NCBI RefSeq assembly: GCF_030915485.1
Contig: NZ_CP133266.1
Coordinates: 744,001-808,000 of the forward strand
Source of the DNA: Neobacillus sp. PS3-40
GTDB taxonomy: Bacteria; Bacillota; Bacilli; Bacillales; Cytobacillaceae
DNA: 64,000 nucleotides
Reading direction: 5' to 3'
Shown here piece by piece: positions 50,858 to 59,640 of the stretch. A program made the translations under genes and the position numbers. How positions within the stretch are numbered: position 1 is the stretch's first letter; the number at the start of each line of letters is the position of its first letter. The notes beneath the pieces are model-generated. The model searched no databases. It was not told the DNA's origin and saw only the letters and a program-made list of their open reading frames with translations.

Positions 50858-51586
50858 TTACGCCTTGAAAAATCCTCCCAAGCCCTTTACTATCGAGGAA
50901 ACTTGATTAACTGCAGACATCATTTGACCCGCAGTATTCATCATTTTATTATAATCTACTGATCCGTCCTGAGATTTAAATGAATTCATAAATGATTGCA
51001 TTCCGCCATTATGCTTTGGCATCAAATTTTGTTTAGGATAAGGATTCATGTTTTGATTTGGATATTGGTTCATATTCTGATATCCGTTTGATTGTAGAAA
51101 TTGGTTAGGATGCATTTCTTCTTGTGGCTGTAGTGGATTTTGAAATAGGAACTGCGAATCTTTGTGAGGATATGTTGTTGGGATATGAGAATGTTGGTTT
51201 TGCATATTTGCTTGTGGAACAGCCTGGTTTAAAGGTTGTTGATATCCTCCTTGGAAATAAGGGTTGAGCGGTTGAATTCCTCCTTGATAATAAGGGTTCT
51301 GTTGTTGATAAGATTGCCACTGATGATTTTGACTTTGATTTTGATATGGATTCTGACTTTGATATGGATTTTGATTTTGATATGGACTCTGACTTTGATA
51401 TGGATTTTGACTTTGATGTGGACTCTGACTTTGATATGGATTTTGATTTTGATATGGACTCTGATCTGGATATGGCTGATTACGTATGACCCCTCTGGTA
51501 TCTTCAAAATTTGATGGGGTTTTTTGCATCATTTGCCCTGGGTATCCATAGTTGAAGTAGTTTCTTCGATTTCCAAACATGGGCAA
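50858..51586 (-). CDS. yppG: YppG-like spore coat protein with Gln/Asn/Tyr repeats
   Basis: About 242 residues from TTG (or ATG two codons later), with a GGAGGAG site. A central tandem repeat of QNPYQSQ/QSPYQNQ type (residues about 45-82) is followed by more Gln/Pro/Tyr-rich sequence and a C-terminal hydrophobic domain MMNTAGQMMSAVNQVSSIV. The low-complexity, prion-like composition fits a structural spore-coat protein, as proposed for B. subtilis YppG. Repeat number may vary between strains. Confidence 0.85.
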   Translation of the reverse strand: MPMFGNRRNYFNYGYPGQMMQKTPSNFEDTRGVIRNQPYPDQSPYQNQNPYQSQSPHQSQNPYQSQSPYQNQNPYQSQNPYQNQSQNHQWQSYQQQNPYYQGGIQPLNPYFQGGYQQPLNQAVPQANMQNQHSHIPTTYPHKDSQFLFQNPLQPQEEMHPNQFLQSNGYQNMNQYPNQNMNPYPKQNLMPKHNGGMQSFMNSFKSQDGSVDYNKMMNTAGQMMSAVNQVSSIVKGLGGFFKA

Positions 51587-51761
51587 ACATCTCCTCCGCT
51601 AATTCATTACTACACTTTATGAAAATAGTGGAGAAAAGGTGATTTTTTTCAAAATTAAATATATTTGTCGGAAAGTGTCGGAAGTTTAAATTTTTTAAAA
51701 ACTAAAATTTTTTTTATTTCATGTTACCATTGAAGATAGAATAGATGAAGGAGGCACTAAT

Positions 51762-51971
51762 ATGGACATTGGCGAATTAAAAAGCCTATTTATTCAAAGT
51801 CGTGACTGTACACCTGATAATGTAAATGAATTAATGGATTTTGCAAAGAAAGCATATATTCAAAATGAGATTACTATAAAAGAATATCGCCTTCTTGTCA
51901 GGGATTTGGAAGCTCATGGTGCCATTAATCCAGACATTACTGATGACTCCCTCATCAAAAATACGAATTGA
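51762..51971 (+). CDS. yppF: YppF
   Basis: 69 residues, similar in length to B. subtilis YppF. Acidic and helical (IGELKSLFIQSRDCTPDNVN...), no motif. A GAAGGAGGC site precedes ATG. It is divergent from yppG and convergent with yppE, as in B. subtilis. Function unknown. Confidence 0.85.
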   Translation: MDIGELKSLFIQSRDCTPDNVNELMDFAKKAYIQNEITIKEYRLLVRDLEAHGAINPDITDDSLIKNTN

Positions 51972-52044
51972 AAAAGAGATATGTCATCGATTATAAGCTA
52001 CAAGGGCGATGATTAGTGGATTCCACTAAAAAAGTATAGCCTTT

Positions 52045-52080
52045 AAAGGGATTGACTATTTTTAGTACAATCCCTTTTTA
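52045..52080. terminator. Bidirectional terminator between yppF and yppE
   Basis: AAAGGGATTG...CAATCCCTTT stem with T-runs on both sides, overlapping the last codon of yppE. Confidence 0.88.
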
Positions 52081-52434
52081 TTTTGTTAATTCTTTCATTA
52101 TTCCTGTAAGAAAATAATCAATGGTCCGATTTGAATTTAAAAATCTCGTCTTACTTGTTTCAGGAAAAAACGCTTGGATCGATAAACCCTCAATTTGTTC
52201 ATAAGTGGAGTCCACCTGGCTACTTTTAAAATGGTTAGGCGAATTTTCGGTAATCCACCTTTTTAGAAGGATTCTCCATTCATCATTGATAGCTTTAACT
52301 TCATTTGCAAAAGGTTTTACAACTTCGTGAAAGTCTATTTTCATCAGTTCCTCTCTTCCCGCTTCAAAGTATTGCAAAAATAACTCATTATAGTGTAAGA
52401 GTTTCTCCGTTAATAGTATTATTTGTTTTTCCAT
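52078..52434 (-). CDS. yppE: YppE, DUF1798 protein
   Basis: 118 residues, all-helical, as in the DUF1798 fold known from YppE. It has EGLSIQAFFPETSKTRFL and a C-terminal amphipathic helix; no catalytic residues. ATG with a weak AAAGGAAAGGAATT site. Function unknown. It follows yppD on the same strand. Confidence 0.87.
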   Translation of the reverse strand: MEKQIILLTEKLLHYNELFLQYFEAGREELMKIDFHEVVKPFANEVKAINDEWRILLKRWITENSPNHFKSSQVDSTYEQIEGLSIQAFFPETSKTRFLNSNRTIDYFLTGIMKELTK

Positions 52435-52519
52435 ATTTCAAAATTCCTTTCCTTTCCAAAATAAAAAGTAGCTTAATCATCAAAGCTACCCAACAAAGTT
52501 ATTATTATTTTAACTCTAG

Positions 52520-52798
52520 TTAAAAGCCTAATTCAAACTTTAGTGAGGCTGGCTTCTGATTTTTAATATTGGAATCTTGTTGTTCCTCAGTATTTTTGAA
52601 ATAGACTTCCTCTATTTTCTTTTCAAGATTGGAAATTTTTTGCTCAGGTTCTACCATTTTACTAAGTTCATCAGTTTTCCATTTATCGCTTAGTTCAGAA
52701 AAGGATGCATCCAGTACTGACTCCAATTCTTCTAATTGATCGTAAATTTCTGTCATCATTATTAATAGTTTTTCCTTTTGTGATACGGAATTAATCAT
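52520..52798 (-). CDS. yppD: YppD
   Basis: 92 residues, helical and Glu/Lys-rich with a central coiled coil (EPEQKISNLEKKIEEVYF). Its position upstream of yppE matches B. subtilis yppD. GGAGGGCATT site precedes the ATG. Function unknown. Confidence 0.75.
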   Translation of the reverse strand: MINSVSQKEKLLIMMTEIYDQLEELESVLDASFSELSDKWKTDELSKMVEPEQKISNLEKKIEEVYFKNTEEQQDSNIKNQKPASLKFELGF

Positions 52799-52993
52799 TT
52801 AATGCCCTCCTATATTTTTTCTATGTAGACTAATTCTCCTTCCTTTTCCTGCTTCCTTCCTTCTTGACAAAACTAGAAGCAATTCGCCAAAGAAAGTGTC
52901 AATATGGCATTTTTACGTTTTTATTTCGACATAATTCAATAGATACATGAAATCCTTTAAATCCGCACATGATATTTAAGGAGGTGTATTATT

Positions 52994-53101
52994 TTGCAAA
53001 AAAATAACCAAGAAAATAAGAAACAACCGCGTACAGAAGCTCCAAAAATGCCAGGATTTGGTGACAAAAAGCTAGAAGGACCAAATCGCCCGGCAGAGTA
53101 A
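52994..53101 (+). CDS. sspM: Small acid-soluble spore protein SspM
   Basis: 35 residues from TTG with an AAGGAGGTG site: QKNNQENKKQPRTEAP, then a C-terminus KKLEGPNRPAE that matches the conserved KKLGGPNRP end of SspM (34 residues in B. subtilis). It lies at its usual place between yppD and yppC. Forespore-specific (SigG) expression is expected. Missed by ORF calling because of its size. Confidence 0.92.
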   Translation: MQKNNQENKKQPRTEAPKMPGFGDKKLEGPNRPAE

Positions 53102-53140
53102 TGGTTACACGAGCTATGAGGATGGATTCCCATCAACCAA

Positions 53141-53165
53141 AAAAGCAAGGGAAGCCCTTGCTTTT
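53141..53165. terminator. Bidirectional terminator of sspM and yppC
   Basis: AAAAGCAAGGG-aag-CCCTTGCTTTT with A/T runs. An R2 fragment (AGCTAATCAGAATTT) follows directly and lies over the 3' end of yppC. Confidence 0.88.
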
Positions 53166-53173
53166 TTAGCTAA

Positions 53174-54151
53174 TCAGAATTTCTTTTTTATATTTAACGT
53201 TTGTTTAGCTAGAAGCAATAATTGAAGTTGGTATTTTTTTGCATAGTACCAATCTGTCAAATGAATGGGGTGATGGTTTGCTGCTGGAAAATGGAGCCAT
53301 CCAGGCGAGACATGACGATTCAAACTCCAATCATTAATTTGATGACGATGATGTTTAATTACCGGAAATGTCGCCCTTAAAAATGGAGTTTCTCTTTTAC
53401 TATTTGTTTTAAAATACTGTTCATAATCAAATCTTGAACCTGTATGAGTTGTATTTTCAGCAAATTCATAAAAATACGGAAATAATCGCTGATCAAATAG
53501 GATTGTGCTCAGTCTTTTCCCAAGATTAATCCTTTTCGAGATAGACTTAAACCCGCTTACACTTGCTCCATAAAGCTCCCCACCACAAGTTGGAAATAAA
53601 ACACAACTAAAATGAAGCCAATCCTGAAAAGAGAAAATCATCGAGTGAAACACTCTTTTTTTATATACTGGATGTTCAATTACAGGTTTTTGAATAACAT
53701 TTTGTTCATTTATTATTAATGCCCTCGTTAGTTTTACTTGATCGTTCCCTTTCCAATAATGCTCCCATTCCTTTTGAATAAACTTGGAAACATTGAAATA
53801 TGGAAGTAAATGAAACATTGAACGGTTTATTTTCGTCGAATATTGGTAAAGCAAAAGCTGAGGAAAAACATCTTGAAAAATAAGCCAATTTGCTCGCTCG
53901 TAGGTAAGAAAAAGTAGTTTTCTTGTTTGGGGATCTAAAATTTCCGGGAAGATTGATCCCTCGAGATCACACATATTCCAGCCCCCGTTTCTTGAAACCA
54001 TACTTGCAAGAAACGACCAAATTAGATCTGGGTTCTTTTTAAAATAATTAAAATATGCTTCTGTTCTCGTTATGTTATCTCTATTTTTCTTATTGGTTTC
54101 TATTTGGATTTGACGAACAATCGTTTGTTCCTGTATTGTAAAATGATTCAT
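53174..54151 (-). CDS. yppC: YppC, DUF2515 protein
   Basis: 325 residues, matching B. subtilis YppC (about 320). Aromatic-rich, with SMVSRNGGWNMCDLEGSIFP and LFLTYERANWLIFQD, the conserved core of DUF2515. No signal, membrane helix or catalytic motif is apparent. It is divergent from recU. Function unknown. The stop lies within the edge of an R2 repeat fragment. Confidence 0.9.
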   Translation of the reverse strand: MNHFTIQEQTIVRQIQIETNKKNRDNITRTEAYFNYFKKNPDLIWSFLASMVSRNGGWNMCDLEGSIFPEILDPQTRKLLFLTYERANWLIFQDVFPQLLLYQYSTKINRSMFHLLPYFNVSKFIQKEWEHYWKGNDQVKLTRALIINEQNVIQKPVIEHPVYKKRVFHSMIFSFQDWLHFSCVLFPTCGGELYGASVSGFKSISKRINLGKRLSTILFDQRLFPYFYEFAENTTHTGSRFDYEQYFKTNSKRETPFLRATFPVIKHHRHQINDWSLNRHVSPGWLHFPAANHHPIHLTDWYYAKKYQLQLLLLAKQTLNIKKKF

Positions 54152-54276
54152 GCTATATCTTCTTCCCTTAATAAAAATGCTTTTATTTTTTAGAGTACAT
54201 CAAGTTAGATAAATTTATTCACCTCAATTTGAATTGGATTTGATATGATAGGTATTAGTTTGTGAGGTGGATAACA

Positions 54277-54888
54277 TTGAATTTTCATTATCCTAATGGA
54301 AAACAATATATACCAAAGAAAAATGTTGCCGAGATAGGTAGTAAGATAAAAAATGGATCATTCAGTAATCGAGGGATGACACTTGAAGAGGATTTAAACG
54401 AAACAAATGCATTTTATCTTGATCGAGAAATAGCTGTGATCCATAAAAAACCAACGCCAGTCCAAATCGTTCAAGTAGATTATCCCCGACGAAGTGCTGC
54501 TGTAATTAAAGAGGCCTATTTCAAGCAGGCATCCACAACAGATTATAATGGGGTATATAAGGGAAGATATATTGATTTTGAGGCAAAGGAAACACAAAAT
54601 GCCACATCTTTTCCATTGAAAAATTTTCATGAACATCAGATTCATCATATGCAAGCCGTATTAGCTCAAAAGGGAATTTGTTTTGTTATCATCCGATTTA
54701 CAGCTTTTGAACAAGTATTTTTACTTGAAGCAAAGCACTTATTATCTTTTTGGGAAAGAATGAAGAGTGGTGGAAGGAAATCAATCACAAAGATAGAAAT
54801 AGAACGGATAGCATATTGCATCCCACTTGGATTTCAACCTAGAATTGACTATATTAAAATAATAGAACAACTTTATGAGTTATCTTAA
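54277..54888 (+). CDS. recU: RecU, Holliday junction resolvase
   Basis: 203 residues from TTG at 54277 ([14 protein letters not shown]), since the GAGGTGG ribosome site lies at 54264-54270 and a GTG at 54262 overlaps it. The fold is the restriction-endonuclease type: [34 protein letters not shown], the catalytic YIDFEAKET and [10 protein letters not shown]. It resolves junctions and cooperates with RuvAB. It is upstream of ponA, 42 bases apart, the usual operon. Confidence 0.96.
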   Translation: MNFHYPNGKQYIPKKNVAEIGSKIKNGSFSNRGMTLEEDLNETNAFYLDREIAVIHKKPTPVQIVQVDYPRRSAAVIKEAYFKQASTTDYNGVYKGRYIDFEAKETQNATSFPLKNFHEHQIHHMQAVLAQKGICFVIIRFTAFEQVFLLEAKHLLSFWERMKSGGRKSITKIEIERIAYCIPLGFQPRIDYIKIIEQLYELS

Positions 54889-54930
54889 GAATGATTTTTA
54901 TTCAAGGCTTAGAAAGGAAGGAACTTTATA

Positions 54931-57579
54931 ATGGCAGATCAATATCAATCAAGGGAGGAGCGTCGGAAACAACTCACCTCGAAGAGCAACCAGAAAGGCA
55001 AGAAAAAGACTGGTGGATTAGCGAAGAAAATCTTTCTGACCTTAATCGCTCTTGGAATTGTTGGAATGTTGGCCGGAGTAGCAACATTTGCCTACTTAGT
55101 GAAAGACGCTCCTAAACTTGATCCCAAGTTATTAAAAGATCCAATCGCCTCGAAAATTTTAGATATGAATGGAAATTTAGTTACAGAAGTAGGCGCTGCG
55201 AACAGAGAATATGTGGCATATAAAGATATTCCAAGTGTTGTGGAGGATGCCTTTTTGGCAACTGAGGATTATCGCTTTTACCAGCATCACGGTATTGATC
55301 CAATACGTCTTGGTGGAGCTGTTTTAGCAAATCTTCAACATGGTTTTGGCACTGAAGGGGCAAGTACGATTACTCAGCAAGTTGTCAAAAATTCATTTTT
55401 ATCACCGAAAAAAACATTAAAAAGAAAAGTTGAAGAGGCGTGGCTTGCCTATCAGCTTGAACAAAAATATACAAAGCATCAAATTTTAGAAATGTACCTC
55501 AATAAAATTTTTATGTCAGAAAATGCTAATGGGGTTGGAACTGCTGCCAAAGTTTATTATGGCAAAAGTATAAAGGATGTAACATTACCAGAAGCCGCTA
55601 TGCTTGCGGGGCTTCCGCAAAGTCCTAATAACTATAATCCATTTAATCATCCAGAGGCAGCTAAAAAAAGACGTGACATTGTTCTCAGTCTAATGAACCA
55701 ACATGGCTATATTTCAAAGACTGAAATGGAAAAAGCTCAAAATACCCCTGTTCAATCAACACTTGTAAAAGATGAACAGCGTACCATAAATGAAAAACCA
55801 TATGATTCATTTGTTGATGCCGTTATTGATGAAGTTAAACAGAGTGGAGATTTTGATATATTTTCTGACGGTTTAACCATTTATACTACATTGGATCCAA
55901 AGGCCCAACTATATGTTGATAAAGTTCTTAATACAAATGAAATTGTAAATTACCCTGATGATCAATTCCAAGCTGGTGTTGCTCTTCTAGATACCAAAAC
56001 AGATGAAATCCGTGCAATCGGAGGCGGAAGGAATCAAAAGGTAAAACGTGGATTTAACTTTGCTATTGATACCCAACGTCAGCCTGGTTCAACAATTAAA
56101 CCAGTTTTGGATTATGGTCCTGCAATCGAGTATCTTCAGTGGGGAACATACCATATGATTGAGGATAAACAAATCAAGTATTCAACAGGAAAGACATTTG
56201 GGAACTGGGATAATCGCTATATGGGACCCATGACAATTAGAAAAGCCCTACAATTATCTCGTAATACTCCTGCTGTTCAAACATTACAACAGGTTGGATT
56301 GGATAAGGCAAAAAACTTTGCTATAAATTTAGGAATACCATTAAAAGATATATATGAATCATATGCTATAGGTGGTTTTACCCACGGGGTATCCCCACTA
56401 CAAATGGCAGGAGCCTACAGTGCATTTGGTAATAATGGCTTTTACACAAAGCCTCATGCAATAACAAAGATCAAGCTTCGTGATGGTACTGAAATCAATA
56501 CAGCACCGGAAACAAAGGTTGTCATGAAAGATTATACGGCATTCATGGTTACAGATATGCTAAAAAGTGTCCTTGAATACCCTGGAACAGGTGTAAAAGC
56601 AAAAATTCCTGGCCTTCCTGTTGCTGGTAAAACGGGGACAACTAACTATTCAGATCAGGAATTAAGTCAATGGAATATAGGAAGCAGTAAAGCCGTTCCA
56701 GACGCATGGTTTACTGGTTATACAACCAAATACACAGCATCAGTTTGGACCGGTTACAAAGACCGTTCTACACCGATCGAACCAGGTGACAATCAAAAAA
56801 TAGCCCAATATATCTTTAAAAATGTAATGGAATACGTTTCAAGGGATGTAAATACACCTGACTTTACTATACCAAAATCAGTTCAAAAGGTTAGAATTGA
56901 AAAAGACACAATGCCTCCAAAATTGGCAAGTGCTTATACACCAGATAGCGAAGTCCTTTACGAGTATGCAGTCAAAGGGCACGCGCCTAAAAATGTATCC
57001 GTAAAATATAATAAACTTGATGCACCAATTGGCGCATCAGCAACCTTCGACCAGGTGAAAAATGAGATTGTTCTTACTTGGAATTACAATAATAAGTCAG
57101 CTACACCTGTTCAGTTTGATGTAAGTGTTTCTTTAAATGGCGGAACAGAGCAAAAGCTTTCTTCAACTTCTGAAAAAGGGCTTCGGATTTCCAATCCGAC
57201 TCCTGGGGCAAAATATCAATTTAAGATTATTGCTACAAGTACTGGTGAAACAAGTGATCCCGCAACGGTTTCCATTGATATTCCAAGTCCAACAAACGAA
57301 AATAATCAAGGGGATCAAAATGGAAATCAAGGCGGCGATAATGGAGGAACTATCCCTCCTGTCACAAATCCAGGAAACGGAAGTGGTGGAGGAACTACTA
57401 ACGGTGGTGGTACTACTGGTACTGGTTCTGGAAATGGTTCTGGCACTGGTTCTGGCACTGGTTCTGGCACTGGTTCTGGTTCTGGAGCCGGAAACGGGGC
57501 CGGCGGTTCTTCTGGTGGTTCTGGTACTGGTAATGGTTCAGATTCCACAGGAACGGGTTCAAACGGCACCGGTGGATAA
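54931..57579 (+). CDS. ponA: PBP1A/1B, bifunctional class A penicillin-binding protein
   Basis: 882 residues. Short basic cytoplasmic start, one membrane helix (about 34-56), then a GT51 glycosyltransferase (EDYRFYQHHGID, EGASTITQQVVKN) and transpeptidase with PGSTIKP, SRNT and KTGT. A fibronectin type III domain follows near 680-780. The tail is Gly/Ser/Thr/Asn-rich with a run of GTGSGTGS units (about 840-882). It polymerises and crosslinks peptidoglycan and is moved by GpsB. The tail length may vary. Confidence 0.97.
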   Translation: MADQYQSREERRKQLTSKSNQKGKKKTGGLAKKIFLTLIALGIVGMLAGVATFAYLVKDAPKLDPKLLKDPIASKILDMNGNLVTEVGAANREYVAYKDIPSVVEDAFLATEDYRFYQHHGIDPIRLGGAVLANLQHGFGTEGASTITQQVVKNSFLSPKKTLKRKVEEAWLAYQLEQKYTKHQILEMYLNKIFMSENANGVGTAAKVYYGKSIKDVTLPEAAMLAGLPQSPNNYNPFNHPEAAKKRRDIVLSLMNQHGYISKTEMEKAQNTPVQSTLVKDEQRTINEKPYDSFVDAVIDEVKQSGDFDIFSDGLTIYTTLDPKAQLYVDKVLNTNEIVNYPDDQFQAGVALLDTKTDEIRAIGGGRNQKVKRGFNFAIDTQRQPGSTIKPVLDYGPAIEYLQWGTYHMIEDKQIKYSTGKTFGNWDNRYMGPMTIRKALQLSRNTPAVQTLQQVGLDKAKNFAINLGIPLKDIYESYAIGGFTHGVSPLQMAGAYSAFGNNGFYTKPHAITKIKLRDGTEINTAPETKVVMKDYTAFMVTDMLKSVLEYPGTGVKAKIPGLPVAGKTGTTNYSDQELSQWNIGSSKAVPDAWFTGYTTKYTASVWTGYKDRSTPIEPGDNQKIAQYIFKNVMEYVSRDVNTPDFTIPKSVQKVRIEKDTMPPKLASAYTPDSEVLYEYAVKGHAPKNVSVKYNKLDAPIGASATFDQVKNEIVLTWNYNNKSATPVQFDVSVSLNGGTEQKLSSTSEKGLRISNPTPGAKYQFKIIATSTGETSDPATVSIDIPSPTNENNQGDQNGNQGGDNGGTIPPVTNPGNGSGGGTTNGGGTTGTGSGNGSGTGSGTGSGTGSGSGAGNGAGGSSGGSGTGNGSDSTGTGSNGTGG

Positions 57580-57676
57580 CTAACAAATGCGCAAGCATCC
57601 TGATATACATTGACAATCCAATAGTTGGTAAGTTGTCAACTATATACTTTCTTATCATATAAAGAAAAGAAAAAAT

Positions 57677-57699
57677 CGTTTAGACTTTTGGTCTAAACG
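57677..57699. terminator. Hairpin after ponA
   Basis: CGTTTAGAC-ttttg-GTCTAAACG, followed directly by the R3 hairpin. The same module is at 58390. Confidence 0.7.
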
Positions 57700-57703
57700 A
57701 TCA

Positions 57704-57741
57704 GATTGCCGAGAAAGGGTATTTTCTCGGCAATTTTTTAT
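57704..57741. repeat. Hairpin R3, third copy
   Basis: TTGCCGAGAAAG...TTTTCTCGGCAA and TTTTTTATTT tail, as at 31904 and 47847. Confidence 0.75.
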
Positions 57742-57956
57742 TTAAATTGATGTTGGCGATTCCAAATAACGCGGATGATTTATTCGTATTAAGAACATCT
57801 CTCATTACTATCATTTAAATTCCACCAGGATATTAATATTTTCAAAAAATAGAGCATAATCGTGCCCGGGTTCGACGAGAGCATGAATGATTTCCAAAGA
57901 CCACATTTTTTGCCATCTAGTGGGATCAATGAGCACTAATGGTTCCAAGAAGTCTC

Positions 57957-58042
57957 TTTTAGCTAAGCAGAATTTATACCTATAAATACTGCTAGCGAAT
58001 AAGCTCATCGTCCTTAAGGGCATGCTATTCGGCGAGTTTTTT
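57957..58042 (-). repeat. Dispersed hairpin repeat R2, copy D
   Basis: On the minus strand: AACTCGCCGAATAGC, ATGCCCTTAAGGACGATGAG, then GCTAGCAGTATTTAT and ATAAATTCTGCTTAGCTA. Confidence 0.8.
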
Positions 58043-58089
58043 TATATTTATAAAGGGTATTTTTAGATTTTTCTACTATATCTACATGA

Positions 58090-58218
58090 GTTGATTGGAG
58101 CGGAGAGCACTTGACTCCTGCGGGATTAGAGGGAATGGGAGACCCCACAGGCGGTACGCCGAGGAGGCTTCCATCCCTCCCCGCGGAAAGCAAGTGCCCG
58201 GAGCGGAAAGCAACGGGC
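58090..58218 (+). repeat. GC-rich palindromic repeat R1, uninterrupted copy
   Basis: GTTGATTGGAGCGGAGAGCA to GAGCGGAAAGCAACGGGC; the centre GACCCCACAGGCGGTACGCC is the segment where the IS/MITE insertions sit in other copies. The flank to 58270 matches 19140-19185. Confidence 0.9.
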
Positions 58219-58388
58219 AAAGTTTTAGTCTAAAAACAATCATTTATACTCAAAGAACCTTTAAAAAATGATTAGAATTTTAAATAGAACCTTGAGTTAA
58301 TGACATTGGAGGATACCCCGCAGGAGCGGTGTATAGTCAAATAAATTAAATAAATAAAAAAGCCATCGAGAGGTTTTTCGACAGCCTG

Positions 58389-58418
58389 AGCGTTTAGACT
58401 TTTGGTCTAAACGCTTTT
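58389..58418. terminator. Terminator overlapping the last codons of ypoC
   Basis: GCGTTTAGAC-ttttg-GTCTAAACGC then TTTTTT. The ypoC residues RPKV and its stop are inside the stem on the minus strand. Confidence 0.7.
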
Positions 58419-58921
58419 TTCATTATATTTTTCTTTTCATACTGTTTTTCCTGTTCAAGCATTAGCTCTGATAATTGAATGTATGAGTGAAATAGATTTG
58501 GTCTGGAAATAATGAATCTCAATCTTTCTTGGACATTCACAGGTTTATATGCTAATTCCAGGATAGAAAAGGATTCATTTAACTGAACCGGCTCACCATT
58601 ACTCCAAAACAAAAGTTGAATAAACAAACCAATTCCTTTTTTCATACTCTGTAAAATATTCTTTTGATCTCTTTCACGATGCAATAATTTCAAGTGATCC
58701 TTTTCTGTTTGCCATTTATCCAATAAGGTAGGAATAACTTCCTCATAACTCACCCAAGGTTTAAAGGTTTCAATGCCATTATAGTAAAAAAGTTCACAAA
58801 TAAAATTCACTTCAAGAGTAAAAGGAACTGGAGGCTTTTTCACAGCAATTTCATTCTCAGAAAAAAAGAATGGATGCACTAACTCATCTGGAATTTGTAA
58901 TCTTTTGATCGAATCATCCAT
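58394..58921 (-). CDS. ypoC: YpoC
   Basis: 175 residues, close to B. subtilis YpoC. Helical with PFFFSENEIAVKKPPVPFTLEV near the start and a Lys-rich end. No known motif. Its start overlaps the nth stop by eight bases, so it is translated with nth in the dnaD-nth-ypoC operon. Function unknown. Confidence 0.87.
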   Translation of the reverse strand: MDDSIKRLQIPDELVHPFFFSENEIAVKKPPVPFTLEVNFICELFYYNGIETFKPWVSYEEVIPTLLDKWQTEKDHLKLLHRERDQKNILQSMKKGIGLFIQLLFWSNGEPVQLNESFSILELAYKPVNVQERLRFIISRPNLFHSYIQLSELMLEQEKQYEKKNIMKKAFRPKV

Positions 58922-59576
58922 TTACTTTACCCTTTCCCTTCATCCTTTTCTTTCCTTCCCTGCATAATTCAAGTAGCGGGCAAACATCACATTGAGGGTT
59001 TTGTGCTTTACAATGATACCTGCCAAAAAATATCAACCGATGGTGTGTGACCGACCATTCCTCTTTTGGTACTTTTCTCATAAGTGTATTTTCAACTTCT
59101 AAGACTGAGTCTTTCCAGCGACATATTGCTAATCGTTTACTTACCCTTTCTACATGGGTATCTACAGCAATTGCAGGAATACCAAATGCGACTGAAACAA
59201 CAACATTTGCCGTTTTTCGGCCAACACCTGGGAGCTTTATTAGTTCATCTCTATCTGCTGGTATTTTCCCATCATACTGTTCTAATACGATTCGGCAAAG
59301 ACCTTGGATATTTTTTGCCTTATTGCGATATAACCCTATTGAGCGAATATCATTTTGAAGTTCTTCAAGTGGGACATGTAAATAATCATTCGGGGTTTTA
59401 TATTTTTCAAATAGCCCCCTAGTTACCTTATTTACGAGCGCATCGGTACACTGTGCCGATAAGGAAACCGCGATTATCAGCTCAAATGGATTTGTATGAT
59501 TTAATTCGCAATGTGCTTCAGGATACATTTCACCCATTTTATCAAAGCAGTATCGAATTTGAGTATTTGTAAGCAT
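58914..59576 (-). CDS. nth: Endonuclease III
   Basis: 220 residues from the ATG of MLTNTQIRYCFDKMGE, since GAGGTG lies seven bases upstream; the open frame extends further but lacks a site. Helix-hairpin-helix LPGVGRKTANVV carries the catalytic Lys, the Asp is in AVDTHVERV, and the 4Fe-4S cysteines are C-x6-C-x2-C-x5-C (CKAQNPQCDVCPLLELC). It removes oxidised pyrimidines and nicks abasic sites. Confidence 0.97.
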   Translation of the reverse strand: MLTNTQIRYCFDKMGEMYPEAHCELNHTNPFELIIAVSLSAQCTDALVNKVTRGLFEKYKTPNDYLHVPLEELQNDIRSIGLYRNKAKNIQGLCRIVLEQYDGKIPADRDELIKLPGVGRKTANVVVSVAFGIPAIAVDTHVERVSKRLAICRWKDSVLEVENTLMRKVPKEEWSVTHHRLIFFGRYHCKAQNPQCDVCPLLELCREGKKRMKGKGKVNG

Positions 59577-59601
59577 GTACATCACCTCAATAAGTAGATT
59601 C

Positions 59602-59633
59602 AAAAAACGAGAGATCCTATTCTCTCGTTTTTT
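59602..59633 (-). terminator. Terminator between dnaD and nth
   Basis: AAAAAACGAGAGA-tcctat-TCTCTCGTTTTTT; symmetrical, so it may attenuate nth-ypoC. Confidence 0.85.
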
Positions 59634-59640
59634 AGAAAAA

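Larger units (their letters stand above)
57580..58393. other. Gene-free stretch of about 810 bases downstream of ponA
   Basis: It holds two hairpins, a minus-strand coding-like remnant (57811-57960, WQKMWSLEIIHALVEPGHDY), repeat R2 (57957-58042), repeat R1 (58090-58218 with flank to 58270) and paired hairpins (58362-58418). The remnant has an in-frame stop-free run of about 50 codons but no start or family I can name. Confidence 0.6.

Noticed and set aside
51335-51460. CRISPR-like array
   Set aside because: Units of 18-24 bases without unique spacers, in frame inside yppG; protein tandem repeats explain them. No cas genes are in the window.
51236-51514. Ile/Leu/Trp-rich repeat ORF on the plus strand
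   Set aside because: It is the antisense reading of the yppG QNPYQ repeats, with no ribosome site.
57327-57569. Pro/Glu-rich 80-codon ORF on the minus strand
   Set aside because: It is the antisense of the Gly/Ser/Thr tail repeats of ponA.
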